Counted from the stretch's first letter, positions 48,233 through 56,987 are shown. The stretch is 64,000 nt of DNA from JBBDXS01 sp040902195 (GCA_040902195.1 JBBDXS010000014.1:259788-323787), one strand, 5' to 3'. The notes: a model not told the origin generated them from the sequence alone. Numbers and translations: made by a program.

Positions 48233-50644
48233 ATGGATGACCACACGTTACGCGTGCTGGAGTTCGATAAGGTCCTGGCGCGGCTGGCGAAACTCACGTC
48301 GTTTGCCGTCGGGCGAGAGCTGGCCCTCGAGCTGCGGCCTTCGACCGCGCGCGATGAGGTCGTGCGGCGTCAGCGCCAGACCGCCGAGGCGCGCCGCCTG
48401 CGCGAGCGTCAGCCGCGCGCGGGCCTCGGCGGCGCGCGCGACGTGCGGACGCAGGCCGACAAGGCATCGCGCGGGGGCGTGCTCCAGACGCAAGAGCTGC
48501 TTGACGTCGCCTCGACGCTGGAGTCGGCGGGCAGCCTGCGCGCGATGGTGCAGCGCGTCCGCGACGAGCTGCCGCTCCTGAGCGAGCTGTCGAGCCAGCT
48601 CGAGCCGCTGCCGGAGCTAGTCGCGGAGATCAACCGCTCGATCGACCAGCGCGGCGAGATCACGGACGCCGCGAGCCCGAAGCTGTCTTCGCTCCGGCGC
48701 AACGTGCGCATCGCACACGGCAGGCTACACGAGAGGTTGCAGGACATCCTTCACTCGCCGCGTTATCGCGAGGCGATCCAGGAGCCGATTATCACGCTGC
48801 GCGACGGACGCTACGTCATCCCCATCAAGGCGGACCAACGGGGGAGCGTACGCGGCACTGTCCGCGACGTCTCGGCAAGCGGCGCGACGCTGTTCATGGA
48901 GCCGCTCGAGCTGGTCGATCTCGGTAACACGTGGCGCGAGCTGCAAATCGAGGAGGAGCACGAAGTCGAGCGCGTGTTGCGCGAGCTAAGCGGACTTGTC
49001 GGTGAGTCCGCGGACGCGATCCTCGATACGGTCGCCGCGCTGGGCGAGATCGATCTCGCGCTGGCGAAGGCGCGCCTCGGAGACGAGCTGGACGCTGTCG
49101 AGCTGCCGCACGCGGACGACACGCAGGCCTGGATCATCGATGCGCCGGGCGTGTTGCACCTGCTCAACGCGCGACACCCGCTGCTCACGGGCGACATCGT
49201 GCCGATCGACGTGACCGTGGCCGACGAGTACACCACGCTGCTGATCACCGGGCCCAACACGGGCGGCAAGACCGTCGCGCTCAAGACGGCCGGACTGCTC
49301 ACGCTGATGGCGCAAGCCGGACTTCCCGTCGCTGCCGACAGGGGTTCGACCGTGCCCGTGTTCGAATCGATCTACGCGGATATCGGGGACGAGCAAAGCA
49401 TCGAGCAGTCGCTCTCGACGTTCAGCAGCCACATGACGCAGATCATCCGCGTCCTCGCCGCCGCGGACCGCAAGAGCCTCGTGCTGCTCGACGAGCTCGC
49501 GGCGGGTACCGACCCGATCGAGGGATCGGCGCTGGCGCAGGCGATCCTGGAGCGGCTGCTCGAGATCGGCTGCACCGTGATCGCAACGACGCACCACGGC
49601 GAGCTGAAGGCGTTCGCGCACACGACGCCCGGCATCTCGAACGCATCGGTGGAGTTCGACCCGGAAACGCTGCGCCCAACGTACCATCTCACGATCGGGC
49701 TGCCGGGACGGAGCAACGCGCTCACGATCGCCGAGCGGCTCGGCTTGCCGCACGAGCTAATCGAGCGCGCGCGCGCATCGATCGCGCCGGAGCAGGCGCA
49801 AGTCGAAGCGCTGCTGACGGACATCCGTCGTGAGCGAGACACGGCTGCGTCGGAACGCCTCGCCGAGCAGCAGGCGCGCGGCGAGGCGGAGGAGGCCCGG
49901 CAGCAGGCCGAGCAGCGCCTCGCCGAAGTAGAGGAACACCTCGATAACATCGTGGGGCGCACGACGTCGGAGCTGGAGAAGGACGCCGAGGCCGTGCGAC
50001 AACTACTCGTGCAGGCGGAAGCGGACATCGAGCGCGGGCGCGTGCGCCGCGCGGCGGAGCGGCTGGCGAAGGCGCTCGAGCGGAAGAAGACATCCGAAGA
50101 ACGGCGGCCGCCGCCACGCGAACGGCCGAAGAAGCTCGCGCCATCGCACGGCGGGCCGGCGCCGGAGGAGATCGAGGAGGGCGATCTCGTCTGGATCAGC
50201 GGCTACGACCGCTTCGGCGAGGCGCTCTCGAAACCGGATGAGCGCGGCGAAGTGGAGATCCACCTTGGGCCGCTGCGCGGCCGCGTGCGGCTAGACCAGG
50301 TCGAGCGTGTGCAGCGGCCGAAGCACGGGGACGAGGGTCACGGCCCAGCGGTCAAGGACGCGGCCGCGTCTTCCTTCAATCTCGCGCCGGCGGAGGAGGT
50401 GCTGCCCGAGCTGGAGGTGCGCGGCCAGACCGTCGATGAGACGCTGCCGCAAATCGACCAGTACATCGATCGCGCGTACCGGGCCAGCTTGCCCTGGGTG
50501 CGCATCGTGCACGGCAAGGGCACCGGCACGCTGCGACGCCAGGTGCGCGACTTCGTGGCGAAGCACCCGCTCGTCCGCTCGTACGAGACGGGCAAGCGCG
50601 AAGAGGGCGGCGACGGCGTGACGGTGGTACACTTAGCCGAGTAA
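48233..50644 (+). CDS. mutS2: Endonuclease MutS2
   Basis: 803 residues. MutS-like ATPase core with Walker A ITGPNTGGKTVALKT (about 345), Walker B LVLLDELAAGTDPIEG and ATTHHGELKAFA, then a long charged coiled coil (about 520-635), a KOW-like segment and the C-terminal Smr nuclease domain (LEVRGQTVDETLPQID, IVHGKGTGTLRRQV). MutS2 suppresses homologous recombination and in some bacteria rescues collided ribosomes. ATG 48233 was chosen over upstream in-frame codons within the repeat. Confidence 0.94.
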   Translation: MDDHTLRVLEFDKVLARLAKLTSFAVGRELALELRPSTARDEVVRRQRQTAEARRLRERQPRAGLGGARDVRTQADKASRGGVLQTQELLDVASTLESAGSLRAMVQRVRDELPLLSELSSQLEPLPELVAEINRSIDQRGEITDAASPKLSSLRRNVRIAHGRLHERLQDILHSPRYREAIQEPIITLRDGRYVIPIKADQRGSVRGTVRDVSASGATLFMEPLELVDLGNTWRELQIEEEHEVERVLRELSGLVGESADAILDTVAALGEIDLALAKARLGDELDAVELPHADDTQAWIIDAPGVLHLLNARHPLLTGDIVPIDVTVADEYTTLLITGPNTGGKTVALKTAGLLTLMAQAGLPVAADRGSTVPVFESIYADIGDEQSIEQSLSTFSSHMTQIIRVLAAADRKSLVLLDELAAGTDPIEGSALAQAILERLLEIGCTVIATTHHGELKAFAHTTPGISNASVEFDPETLRPTYHLTIGLPGRSNALTIAERLGLPHELIERARASIAPEQAQVEALLTDIRRERDTAASERLAEQQARGEAEEARQQAEQRLAEVEEHLDNIVGRTTSELEKDAEAVRQLLVQAEADIERGRVRRAAERLAKALERKKTSEERRPPPRERPKKLAPSHGGPAPEEIEEGDLVWISGYDRFGEALSKPDERGEVEIHLGPLRGRVRLDQVERVQRPKHGDEGHGPAVKDAAASSFNLAPAEEVLPELEVRGQTVDETLPQIDQYIDRAYRASLPWVRIVHGKGTGTLRRQVRDFVAKHPLVRSYETGKREEGGDGVTVVHLAE

Positions 50645-50712
50645 GATTACCTATCGGGGCCACACGGCCCTTCCCCACCAAGCAACGTCTATAGCGCGAG
50701 AGGAGGCGCATC

Positions 50713-51201
50713 ATGTTCGGCGACGTTTCAGAGACGCTCGATTCGATTAGGACCGGCATTGCGGAACGGCTCGGCGCGCACACCGCGTTCGGCGAGCCGG
50801 TCACGCGAGACGGCGTGACGGTGATCCCCGTCGCGAAGGTCGCGCTCGGCTTCGGCGCGGGCGGCGGCGTGGGCACCGACCGGCATAGCAGCAACGGCGA
50901 CGAGCAGTCAGTCGGCGGTGGTGGCGGCGGAGGCGGCTTCGTGCAGCCGATGGGCTTCGTCGAAGTGACGGACTCCGGCGCGCGCTGGGTGCCGCTGGAG
51001 CCCGGCCCGATGGAGATGGCGCTGCGCGCGCTCACGCTCGCGGCGATCATCCTGCCGTTCGGCGGCAAGCGCGGGCTGTTCGCGCGCATGCTGCTGATCC
51101 TCGCGGGACAGGCTGCGGTCAGCCGGCTCGCGCGGCCCGACGTGTCGTCGATGCCGGAGAGCTTCCGCTTCGGCCGGACGTTCTCCAACAAGACAGCGTA
51201 G
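50713..51201 (+). CDS. GerW/YtfJ family protein
   Basis: 162 residues. ETLDSIRTGIAERLGAHTAFGEPVTRDGVTVIPVAKVALGFGAGGG and the glycine-rich linker followed by GGGFVQPMGFVEVTDSG match the GerW (YtfJ) family, first linked to spores but common in non-sporulating bacteria. A C-terminal hydrophobic stretch (about 110-125) could be membrane-associated. GAGGAGG lies upstream of the ATG. No spore genes are seen here. Confidence 0.85.
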   Translation: MFGDVSETLDSIRTGIAERLGAHTAFGEPVTRDGVTVIPVAKVALGFGAGGGVGTDRHSSNGDEQSVGGGGGGGGFVQPMGFVEVTDSGARWVPLEPGPMEMALRALTLAAIILPFGGKRGLFARMLLILAGQAAVSRLARPDVSSMPESFRFGRTFSNKTA

Positions 51202-51255
51202 TACACGTGCCCAGCCATCGGGCGCGCTGCCGTTTGTTGGCAACGAGTAACCGGG

Positions 51256-51477
51256 ATGAAGACGGAAGACGGGACGCAAGAAGCGCGACACGCGATCGTA
51301 CTTGGCCGTGACGTAGTGATCGAGCCCGAACTCATGGGCGGCTATCACGCCTACTGCCCTTCTCTCCGCGGCTGCCACTCGACCGGGCGGACCATGCGCG
51401 AGGCGACGGAAAACGTCGCGGAAGCCATGACCCTCTGGCTTCAGAGCGCCCGGGATCTGGGCCTTCACCCTGCATGA
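51256..51477 (+). CDS. HicB-like (UPF0150) protein without a toxin partner
   Basis: 73 residues: VIEPELMGGYHAYCPSLRGCHSTGRTMREATENVAEAMTLWL is the HicB core fold. No hicA-like frame lies on either side. It ends 37 nt before cofD, in a gap made of TTGTTCC words. Confidence 0.75.
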   Translation: MKTEDGTQEARHAIVLGRDVVIEPELMGGYHAYCPSLRGCHSTGRTMREATENVAEAMTLWLQSARDLGLHPA

Positions 51478-51478
51478 T

Positions 51479-51513
51479 CGTTCCCTTGTTCCCTGTTCCT
51501 CGTTCTTTGTTCC
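51479..51513. repeat. Run of GTTCC words before cofD
   Basis: CGTTCCC, TTGTTCCC, TGTTCCTC, GTTCTTT and GTTCCT follow each other directly. No promoter or ribosome site for cofD is visible in this gap. Confidence 0.5.
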
Positions 51514-51514
51514 T

Positions 51515-52447
51515 ATGCTGGTAGTCCTTGCCGGCGGCGTCGGCGCGGCACGATTCCTCCGCGGCCTGATCGATGTCGTCGATCCCGCGTCGATCACGAT
51601 CATCGGCAACACGGCCGACGACGAAGAGTTCCTCGGGCTGCACGTCTCGCCCGACCTCGACACCGTCGTCTACACATTGTCCGGCGCCGTCCATCCCGAA
51701 CAGGGCTGGGGCCTCGCGGACGAGACGTACACGGTGATCGAGCAGGCGGCGCGGCTCGGTGAGGAAACGTGGTTCAAGCTCGGTGATAAGGATCTCGCGA
51801 CGCACTTACTGCGCACGCGATGCCTGCGCGACGGCAAGACGCTGAGCGAGGCGACGGACGCCGTCGCGCGCGCGTTCGGCCTCTCGTGCCGCCTGCTGCC
51901 GATGTCGGACGATCGCGTACGCACCGTCGTCACGACGGACGGCGGCGAGCTGTCGTTCCAGGAGTACTTCGTGAAGCGGCGCTTCCAGGACGAGGTGCGC
52001 TCCGTGCGCTTCGACGGCGTCGAGCGCGCGCGTCCCGCGCCGGGCGTGCTCGAGTCGATCGCGGAGGCGGAAGCCGTCATCGTCGCGCCTTCGAACCCCA
52101 TCGTAAGCATCGGGCCGCTGCTGGCCGTGCCCGGCCTGCGCGACGCGCTGCGCGTGACGAAGGCGCCCGTCGTCGCCATCAGCCCGATCGTGGGCGGCCA
52201 GGCGATCAAAGGCCCGGCCGACAAGATGCTCGCGTCGCTCGGTTACGAGGTGAGCGCGGCGGCCATCGCGAAGCTGTACGCGGACTTCCTCGATGTGCTC
52301 GTTCTGGACGAGCAGGACGCCCCGCTTGCGGGCGAGGTCGAGTCGGCTGGCGTGCGCGCCGTCATCACGGACACGATCATGCGCGACGCGGACGTGCGGC
52401 GCGCGCTTGCGGAGACGACGCTGCGGGCTGCCCGCGAAACAACGTAG
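51515..52447 (+). CDS. cofD: 2-phospho-L-lactate transferase (coenzyme F420 synthesis)
   Basis: 310 residues. Transfers the phospholactate-type moiety to the deazaflavin FO to form F420-0. Starts VVLAGGVGAARFLRGL, with IIGNTADDEEFLGLHVSPDLDTVVYTLSG, FKLGDKDLATHLLRT and APSNPIVSIGPLLAVPG, all conserved in CofD. Length typical. The stop codon is the TAG of a palindromic repeat. Lies 62 nt before cofC. Confidence 0.93.
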   Translation: MLVVLAGGVGAARFLRGLIDVVDPASITIIGNTADDEEFLGLHVSPDLDTVVYTLSGAVHPEQGWGLADETYTVIEQAARLGEETWFKLGDKDLATHLLRTRCLRDGKTLSEATDAVARAFGLSCRLLPMSDDRVRTVVTTDGGELSFQEYFVKRRFQDEVRSVRFDGVERARPAPGVLESIAEAEAVIVAPSNPIVSIGPLLAVPGLRDALRVTKAPVVAISPIVGGQAIKGPADKMLASLGYEVSAAAIAKLYADFLDVLVLDEQDAPLAGEVESAGVRAVITDTIMRDADVRRALAETTLRAARETT

Positions 52448-52471
52448 GGGCGCATGGCCATGCGCCCCTAC
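52444..52471. repeat. 28-nt perfect palindrome identical to that at 8597
   Basis: GTAGGGGCGCATGG followed by its reverse complement; bases 52445-52447 are the cofD stop codon. It sits between cofD and cofC. Confidence 0.92.
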
Positions 52472-52494
52472 CCCGCACTCTTCGCGCCAGCGAG

Positions 52495-52500
52495 TACCAT
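52495..52500 (+). promoter_or_regulatory. -10 box for leaderless cofC
   Basis: TACCAT ends 9 nt before the ATG at 52510, so cofC may have its own promoter after the palindrome. Confidence 0.4.
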
Positions 52501-52509
52501 GACCGGGCA

Positions 52510-53148
52510 ATGACAACGGTAGCCCTCATCCCGGTAAAAGACCTCGATCAGGCGAAGACGCGCCTCGCGCCCGTGCTGGACGACCCCGCGCGCCGCGAGC
52601 TCGTGCTCGCGATGCTGCACGACGTTCTCGATGCCGCGCTGGGCTGCGCCGCGATCGATCGCGCCGCCGTTGTCACGCGCGATCCGCTGGTGCTCGCGCT
52701 CGCGGCCTCGCTCGGCGCGGAAGGGATGCGAGAACCCGGCGGACTGAACGAGGCGCTCGATGCCGCAGCGCGCCGCGTCGCGGAGGCTGGCGCGACGCGC
52801 ATCGTCGTGATCGCGGCGGACCTGCCGTTCGCGCGCGCGGACGGCATCGCGTCGGTCGTAGCGAACGGCGCGGACGTCGCGCTCGTGCCGTCGAAGGACG
52901 GCGGGACGAACGCGCTCGCCTCCGCGCCGGGCGCCTTCGCGTTTGCGTTCGGGCCGGACAGCGCCACACGACACGAGGCCGCTGCGCAGGCGGCCGGACT
53001 GCAGGCCGAACGTCTCGCCCTCCCCGACCTCGTCCTCGACATCGATACGCCGGAAGACCTCGATCGCCTGCGCGACGAGATCGATCGCGCGGGGGCGCAC
53101 ACGCGGGCCGCGCTCCAGCGGCTGGGGCTGGTCTCGGCAGCGCGCTAG
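52510..53148 (+). CDS. cofC: 2-phospho-L-lactate (or phosphoenolpyruvate) guanylyltransferase
   Basis: 212 residues. Activates the three-carbon acid for CofD. Begins VALIPVKDLDQAKTRLAPVLDDPARREL, the CofC signature, with REPGGLNEALDAA, VVIAADLPFARADGI and VLDIDTPEDLDRL. Convergent with the fucosidase gene; both stop codons lie in one CTAG tetranucleotide (53145-53148). Confidence 0.92.
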   Translation: MTTVALIPVKDLDQAKTRLAPVLDDPARRELVLAMLHDVLDAALGCAAIDRAAVVTRDPLVLALAASLGAEGMREPGGLNEALDAAARRVAEAGATRIVVIAADLPFARADGIASVVANGADVALVPSKDGGTNALASAPGAFAFAFGPDSATRHEAAAQAAGLQAERLALPDLVLDIDTPEDLDRLRDEIDRAGAHTRAALQRLGLVSAAR

Positions 53149-54596
53149 GGCTGCGGCGTGATCTTTAGCGCCAGCGCGTGCGGCGCCCGCCGCTCCGGCA
53201 GCGTCACGACCAGCCTATCGCCGGACTGCTCCCACCCAAGCGGCGCGTCGTGGCCGAGCAGGCGCACCTCGGCGTCCGGCGGCGCAACGAGGCCCTCGAT
53301 AGCGAGTTGCGCGTTCGCAGGCTCGCCGAGGACGATTGCGTAGAGCGAGGCGTCCGTGCTCGTATAGCGAACAGGGAGGCCTTCCGCCGTCGAGCCGCTC
53401 GGGCGCGACCAGGGCTTCGTATCGTAGATCGCCTCTCCGTTCGTCGAGAGCCACGCGCCGATCTCCAGGATGCGTTTCGTCTGCATCTCCGGAAATGCTC
53501 CCGACGCGTCGGGAGCGATGCCGAGCAGCAGGTTGCCGTTCTTGCTCACAACGTCCGCGAGCAGATGGATGGCGTCACGGGGCGAGAGCATGTCCTCGTC
53601 ACGCTCCGTACGGTTGTTGCCAAACGACAGGCCGATGCCGCGCACGGCTTCCCACTTCTTCGCCGAGATCGACTCCATCGCGTCGTACTCCGGCGTGATG
53701 AAGTCGTGGTGAAAACGAGGACGGTTCTGCAGCTTGCGCCACGAACGCGGCAGCAGCTTCCACCCGCGGTCGACGGCGCGAATGCCGGCGCGCAGCAGCG
53801 CGCCGCGCACGCCGCCGGGGAAGCGGAACTGCGTCCAGCGGTCGTTCACGACGCCCTCCGGCACGGCGTTGTAGTAGTCCGCGAAGAGCCGTTTGATATC
53901 GGAGCGCGCCGGATACGCGATGTCGTTCCAGAGCACGGAGGGACGGTAGCGCTCGATCAGCTCCGCGAGATGCGCGTCGGCGTAAGCGGCGTAGTCCTGC
54001 CCTTGCGGTATCGCGCCGGCGGCCGTCGCGAGATCGTGGATGCAGGTCGAGTTGAACGTCTTGTCGTAGCCGCCTGAGTAGTAGAGCCCCATCGATAGCC
54101 CGCGGGCGCGCACGGCCTCCGTCACGTCGCCGACGATGTCGCGCGGCGAGACGTAGCCCTCCTTGTGCGGGTTCGCGACGCGGCTCGGCCAGAGCACGAA
54201 GCCGTCGTGGTGCTTCGTGATCAGTACGGCGTAGCGAGCGCCTGCGCGCGCGAACAGGCCGGCCCACGCCGACGGGTCCATCTGCGCCGATAGCTCGTTG
54301 AACTGCGCGACGAAGTTGTCGTAGCTGTAGTTCGCGCCGTACGTCTCGATGTGGTGCCGCTGCGCAGCGCTGCCGCGGATGCGGATCGTGTTCTCGTACC
54401 ACTCAGCGTAGGGGTTGTGCTTGAAGAGATAGCGCGGGCCCTCGTTGGCCCAGAGGCCCTGGATCACGCCGGAGCGCTCCCCCCAGGCCGGGACCGAGCA
54501 CGGACCCCAGTGCACCATCAGGCCGAACTTCGCGCCGTCGAACCACGGCGGTATGGGATGCTGACGCAGGGATTCGTCCGTCGGCTCGTAGCGCAT
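53145..54596 (-). CDS. GH29 alpha-L-fucosidase-like glycoside hydrolase
   Basis: 483 residues. The GH29 barrel is shown by PPWFDGAKFGLMVHWGPCSVPAW, FARAGARYAVLITKHHDGFVLWPS, RARGLSMGLYYSGGYD and the nucleophile region PSVLWNDIAYP. A C-terminal beta domain (about 400-483) follows. No signal peptide is seen, so it acts inside the cell or is exported unconventionally. MVHWG and KHHDGF are the usual fucose-site stretches. Confidence 0.87.
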   Translation of the reverse strand: MRYEPTDESLRQHPIPPWFDGAKFGLMVHWGPCSVPAWGERSGVIQGLWANEGPRYLFKHNPYAEWYENTIRIRGSAAQRHHIETYGANYSYDNFVAQFNELSAQMDPSAWAGLFARAGARYAVLITKHHDGFVLWPSRVANPHKEGYVSPRDIVGDVTEAVRARGLSMGLYYSGGYDKTFNSTCIHDLATAAGAIPQGQDYAAYADAHLAELIERYRPSVLWNDIAYPARSDIKRLFADYYNAVPEGVVNDRWTQFRFPGGVRGALLRAGIRAVDRGWKLLPRSWRKLQNRPRFHHDFITPEYDAMESISAKKWEAVRGIGLSFGNNRTERDEDMLSPRDAIHLLADVVSKNGNLLLGIAPDASGAFPEMQTKRILEIGAWLSTNGEAIYDTKPWSRPSGSTAEGLPVRYTSTDASLYAIVLGEPANAQLAIEGLVAPPDAEVRLLGHDAPLGWEQSGDRLVVTLPERRAPHALALKITPQP

Positions 54597-54603
54597 CGCG
54601 AGG

Positions 54604-54609
54604 ATGGTA
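54604..54609 (-). promoter_or_regulatory. -10 box for leaderless fucosidase gene
   Basis: TACCAT on the minus strand ends 7 nt before the ATG at 54596. Confidence 0.4.
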
Positions 54610-54636
54610 ACAGAACGACGGGTAATCGATTGGGCC

Positions 54637-54662
54637 GGACAGACCTGAAGGTCTGTCCCTAC
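54637..54662. repeat. Palindrome with CTGAAG core and CCCTAC tail
   Basis: GGACAGACCT-GA-AGGTCTGTCC followed by CTAC. The stem differs from the copies at 9947, 14350 and 36936 but stays fully paired. Confidence 0.8.
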
Positions 54663-54684
54663 GGAGCTGTTGCCAATAGAAGTG

Positions 54685-55482
54685 TTAGCTGCCGAGGAGC
54701 AGATCGACGGCGTTGCGGAGCTTGCTACTGTCGGCCTGGTAGAGCTCCGAGTAACGGCACTTGCGGCAGACGACGGCCGAAAAGCGCCGGTTCTGGAAGT
54801 TGAAAAGCCGCGAGAGCATCCCGCTCGCGGTCGAGACGTCGAGCACGTCGTAGTCGGCGTTCCCGCACTTCGCGCATGTGTAGCTCCCGGCCGCAGCCTT
54901 ACCGCGAGGCCCCACACCCACGATCGGCGCGCCGATGGGCGGCAGGACTTTCGATTCGGGCCGGTCGAGCTTCTTGCCGGTGATCTCGGCGATCGCGTCG
55001 GCGAGGTCCCACGTCGGCGGGTTATCGAGAGCGGCTCCGTTGCGGTGCGCGTAGCGGAGCGCGCCGGCGGGATCGATGACGAAGCTGCCCGGCAGCTCCG
55101 GCGTGACGTCGAACGCCTTGTATGCGGCGGAGGACGGATCGGAGAGCAGCGGGTAGGTCAGGTTCCAGCGCTCGCGGAACGCCTCCATATCGTACGGCCG
55201 GGCGTTGCTGATGCCAACGATCGCGCCGCCCGCCTTCTCTACCGGCGCGCCGCCGTCGCGCCACTGGACCGCCACCTCAATCGCGAACGGCGTGTCGAGC
55301 GCGTGGAGAAACACGAGGGCCAGCGGCCGCTCCCCCCAGAAAGACGAGAGCGTCGCCTTCTTGCGCGGCCCCGCCCGCAGCTCGAAGTCCGGGACGGTGT
55401 CACCAATGTGGAGCTTGGGCTCCCGCTCCGGTGCAGGCTCCGGCGCCTCGTTTTCGCTGGGCTCAAAGGCTTCAGAAGTCAT
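54685..55482 (-). CDS. Cysteine-free redoxin domain fused to a zinc ribbon
   Basis: 265 residues. Residues 25-170 are a thioredoxin-fold AhpC/TSA-type domain (GDTVPDFELRAG, RPLALVFLH, GSFVIDPAGALRYAHR), but the catalytic TPxC position reads T64-P-F-A67, and this domain has no cysteine. The C-terminus (200-265) is a zinc ribbon with C203-x2-C206 and C239-x2-C242 (YTCAKCGN, VCRKCRYSELY). The four zinc ligands are the only cysteines. Probably a non-enzymatic binding protein. Confidence 0.78.
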   Translation of the reverse strand: MTSEAFEPSENEAPEPAPEREPKLHIGDTVPDFELRAGPRKKATLSSFWGERPLALVFLHALDTPFAIEVAVQWRDGGAPVEKAGGAIVGISNARPYDMEAFRERWNLTYPLLSDPSSAAYKAFDVTPELPGSFVIDPAGALRYAHRNGAALDNPPTWDLADAIAEITGKKLDRPESKVLPPIGAPIVGVGPRGKAAAGSYTCAKCGNADYDVLDVSTASGMLSRLFNFQNRRFSAVVCRKCRYSELYQADSSKLRNAVDLLLGS

Positions 55483-55574
55483 GGCAAACCCCCATGTAAG
55501 GATCGGCAGATACAGGGCTCTCCTTCACCCGGGGCCCCTCGCCCCTAGATTCCAGCGATCGGTTGTCGAATCGC

Positions 55575-55580
55575 TACAAT
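55575..55580 (+). promoter_or_regulatory. -10 box for leaderless rarA
   Basis: TACAAT (in TCGCTACAAT) ends 9 nt before the ATG at 55590. Confidence 0.5.
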
Positions 55581-55589
55581 ACACTCACG

Positions 55590-56987
55590 ATGAGCCCCCG
55601 CCGAAGCCAGCAGCAGGGCCCCGATCTGTTCGATCAGGCGGCCGATGAGCAGCGCCAGCGCGACGCGCCGCTGGCCGCGCGCATGCGGCCGTCCACGCTG
55701 GACGAGTTCGTCGGGCAGGAACAAATCGTCGGCGAGGGGCACATCCTGCGCCGGCTCATCGTGGCGGACAGCCTGCCGTCGATGATCTTCTGGGGGCCGC
55801 CGGGCACCGGCAAGACAACGCTCGCGCGGATCATCGCCGGGATGGCGGACGCGGACTTCGCGCCGGTCTCCGCGGTGTCGTCCGGCGTGGCCGACCTGCG
55901 GCGGGTGATCGCGGAGGCGCACGAGCGGCGCAAGCTCGCGGGACGCAAGACGATCCTCTTCATCGACGAGATCCATCGCTTCAACAAGGCGCAGCAGGAC
56001 GCCGTGCTCCCCTACGTCGAGGACGGCACCGTCACGCTGATCGGCGCGACGACGGAGAACCCCTCGTTCGAGGTGATCGGCCCGCTGCTGTCGCGCAGCC
56101 GCGTCTTTCCGCTGCGCGCGCTCGATCCGGAGCACATCGCCGTGCTGCTGCGGCGCGCGCTCGAGCAGGACGAGCAGACCGTCGAGCAGAAGGTCGCCGC
56201 CGACGACGAGGCGATCGAGGCGCTCTCGGCGTCCGTGGGCGGCGACGCGCGGATCGCGCTGAACGCGCTCGAGATGGCGGCGTCGAGCGCGACGCCTGAC
56301 AAGAAGGGGACGCGTCGTGTCACGCGCGAGATGGTCGAGGAGGCGCTGCAGCACCGCACGTACCTCTACGACAAGGCAGGCGACGCGCACTACGACACGA
56401 TCTCGGCGTTCATCAAGTCGGTGCGCGGCTCGGACGCCGACGCGGCGCTCTACTGGCTCGCGCGCATGATCGAGTCGGGCGAGGACCCGCTCTTCATCGT
56501 CCGGCGGCTGGTGATCCTCGCCGCGGAGGACATCGGCCTCGCCGACCCGCAGGCGCTCGTCGTCGCGACGGCGTGCCAGCAGGCGGTGCACTTCATCGGC
56601 CTGCCGGAGGGCTTCCTGCCCATGGCCGAGTGCGCGATCTATCTCGCGACGGCGCCGAAGAGCAACAGCACGATGACCGCCTACGCTAAGGCGCTCGCCG
56701 ACGTGCGCGAGACGCAGGGCGAGCCGGTGCCGCTCCACCTCCGAAACGCGGTGACGGGGCTGATGCAGGGCATGGGCTACGGCAAGGGTTACAAGTACGC
56801 GCACGATTACGAAGGCCACGTGGTCGAGCAGACGCACCTGCCGGACAAGCTGGCGGGACGCCGCTACTACGAGCCCGGCGCGCTCGGCTACGAAGCGAAG
56901 CTCAAGGAGTGGCGGGACGCGATGCGAGAGCGAGACGCGGGAGACGGCGGATCGACGCGGGACGCGAGAGGCGAGAAGCGGGAGTAG
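55590..56987 (+). CDS. rarA: Replication-associated recombination protein A (RarA/MgsA)
   Basis: 465 residues, AAA+ ATPase that acts at stalled replication forks. Walker A GPPGTGKTTL (about 69), Walker B LFIDEIHRFNKAQQDAVLP, sensor 1 IGATTENPSFEV, then the MgsA C-terminal tetramerisation domain (ISAFIKSVRGSDADAALYWLARM, EDIGLADPQALV). A frame-extending TTG at 55563 precedes the -10 box, so ATG 55590 is preferred. Confidence 0.94.
   Translation: MSPRRSQQQGPDLFDQAADEQRQRDAPLAARMRPSTLDEFVGQEQIVGEGHILRRLIVADSLPSMIFWGPPGTGKTTLARIIAGMADADFAPVSAVSSGVADLRRVIAEAHERRKLAGRKTILFIDEIHRFNKAQQDAVLPYVEDGTVTLIGATTENPSFEVIGPLLSRSRVFPLRALDPEHIAVLLRRALEQDEQTVEQKVAADDEAIEALSASVGGDARIALNALEMAASSATPDKKGTRRVTREMVEEALQHRTYLYDKAGDAHYDTISAFIKSVRGSDADAALYWLARMIESGEDPLFIVRRLVILAAEDIGLADPQALVVATACQQAVHFIGLPEGFLPMAECAIYLATAPKSNSTMTAYAKALADVRETQGEPVPLHLRNAVTGLMQGMGYGKGYKYAHDYEGHVVEQTHLPDKLAGRRYYEPGALGYEAKLKEWRDAMRERDAGDGGSTRDARGEKRE

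Noticed and set aside
53178..54077. Long plus-strand frame opposite the fucosidase gene, and similar long antisense frames elsewhere
   Set aside because: They mirror the codon positions of strongly supported genes and have Arg/Ala-rich translations typical of shadows in GC-rich DNA.
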